From NCBI RefSeq assembly GCF_009363435.1, contig NZ_CP045354.1:3872501-3936500 (forward strand): a DNA stretch of 64,000 nucleotides, read 5' to 3'. Shown piece after piece: positions 63,577 to 64,000 of this stretch (position 1 is the first letter of the stretch; each line of letters begins with the position of its first letter). This stretch comes from Labrenzia sp. THAF82 (GTDB taxonomy: Bacteria; Pseudomonadota; Alphaproteobacteria; Rhizobiales; Stappiaceae). A program made the position numbers and the translations under genes. The notes below the pieces were generated by a model that saw nothing but the letters and a program-made list of their open reading frames with translations, made no database searches and had not been told where the DNA came from.

Positions 63577-64000
63577 TTAAGCCCTCTTGCCGTCATTCTT
63601 TGCATTAAGGCCCTTAACGTCGACGAGTTCCGGCGACTGAGCTTCGTGCGGGTGGTTCGGACCAGCATAAACCTTGAGGTTCTTCAGCTGCTTGTTGGAC
63701 AGAGGACCGCCTGGCATCATGCGCTGGACAGCTTTTTCCAGAATACGCTCAGGAAAACGGCCTTCCAGGATCGCACGAGCTGTGCGTTCCTTGATGCCAC
63801 CCGGGTGGCCGGTGTGCCAGTAATACTTCTTGTTGTCGTACTTACGGCCGGTGAGCACCACCTTGTCAGCATTGATGACGATAACATTGTCACCCGTGTC
63901 AATGTGAGGCGTATAGGTCGGCAGATGCTTGCCGCGCAGGTGATTGGCGATGTAGGCAGCCAAACGGCCGACGACCATGCCTTCTGCGTCAATCAAGATC
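63577..64000 (-). CDS. rplM: 50S ribosomal protein L13, 5' end outside the window
   Basis: The visible part (about 140 residues) begins in ...[18 protein letters not shown] and runs through [32 protein letters not shown] and [19 protein letters not shown] to the stop. Full-length alphaproteobacterial L13 is about 154 residues, so roughly 14 N-terminal residues and the operon promoter lie beyond 64000. The ATT at 63996 is not a start. Confidence 0.97.
   Translation of the reverse strand, partial: ILIDAEGMVVGRLAAYIANHLRGKHLPTYTPHIDTGDNVIVINADKVVLTGRKYDNKKYYWHTGHPGGIKERTARAILEGRFPERILEKAVQRMMPGGPLSNKQLKNLKVYAGPNHPHEAQSPELVDVKGLNAKNDGKRA

Noticed and set aside
1..64000. CRISPR arrays, tRNA or rRNA genes, transposons, prophage or defence islands
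   Set aside because: No regularly spaced direct repeats, no tRNA-like cloverleaf, and no transposase, integrase, Cas or restriction protein among the translations.

Overview
The window comes from an alphaproteobacterial chromosome of moderately high GC. The alaC-hom-glpX-recJ and rplM-rpsI orders, the class I PHA synthase, the heterotetrameric sarcosine oxidase operon and the imp-type secretion genes all fit the Rhizobiales/Hyphomicrobiales. A marine Stappiaceae-like genome (Roseibium/Labrenzia relatives) is my best guess, by inference only. No rRNA, tRNA, CRISPR array, transposase, integrase or prophage gene is visible, and no gene looks broken.

Layout. (1) 1-6533, plus strand: the end of a type VI secretion (T6SS) operon: the tail of a probable tssE, then tssF, tssG (with a long disordered N-terminal extension) and clpV/tssH, joined by ATGA overlaps or short gaps. 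(2) 6763-16399, minus strand: six codirectional genes facing the T6SS operon. They encode a membrane-anchored M23 peptidoglycan hydrolase, a CHASE2 adenylyl cyclase, its overlapping FecR-like periplasmic partner, an exported EF-hand caspase-like protease, a Gly-rich repeat lipoprotein, and an exported caspase-Sel1-peptidoglycan-binding protein. This is the most unusual part of the window. (3) 16680-19736: a GNAT acetyltransferase, an ornithine cyclodeaminase-family enzyme and a ChaA-type cation/proton antiporter. (4) 19848-25096, minus: a complete branched-chain-type ABC importer with its own terminator. (5) 25586-31752, plus: a flavin-binding protein, an M3 oligopeptidase, a DUF423 membrane protein, and a cytochrome P450 translationally coupled to an LpxL-like acyltransferase. 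(6) 31749-39389: the glutathione-dependent formaldehyde pathway (fghA, adhC; minus) divergent from sarcosine oxidase soxBDAG (plus), which generates one-carbon units/formaldehyde. (7) 39509-44459: an EEP phosphohydrolase, a PiT phosphate transporter, a Nudix hydrolase, a nitrilase-family amidase, a small membrane protein and a LysE exporter. (8) 44461-49900, minus: the housekeeping cluster alaC-hom-glpX-recJ. (9) 50295-59731: a small lipoprotein, phaC, a PAS-GAF-GGDEF-EAL protein, two unknown membrane proteins, speB and guaD. (10) 59755-64000: an MFS exporter with a divergent MerR regulator and a recognisable MerR-type promoter between them, a MATE exporter, and rpsI-rplM running off the right edge.

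How the parts may work together. The T6SS operon and the six minus-strand genes share a junction and a theme of cell-envelope remodelling and signalling. Short Asp-(Lys/Arg)-Thr-(Val/Ile)-(Val/Ile) motifs occur in the disordered N-termini of both TssG and the M23 hydrolase. They resemble the phosphothreonine handle through which Fha binds TssL in Agrobacterium, so both proteins may be tied to the same phospho-switch; this is an inference. The formaldehyde genes next to soxBDAG form an obvious substrate-detoxification pair. All calls were made by reading translations and motifs; no database search was run.
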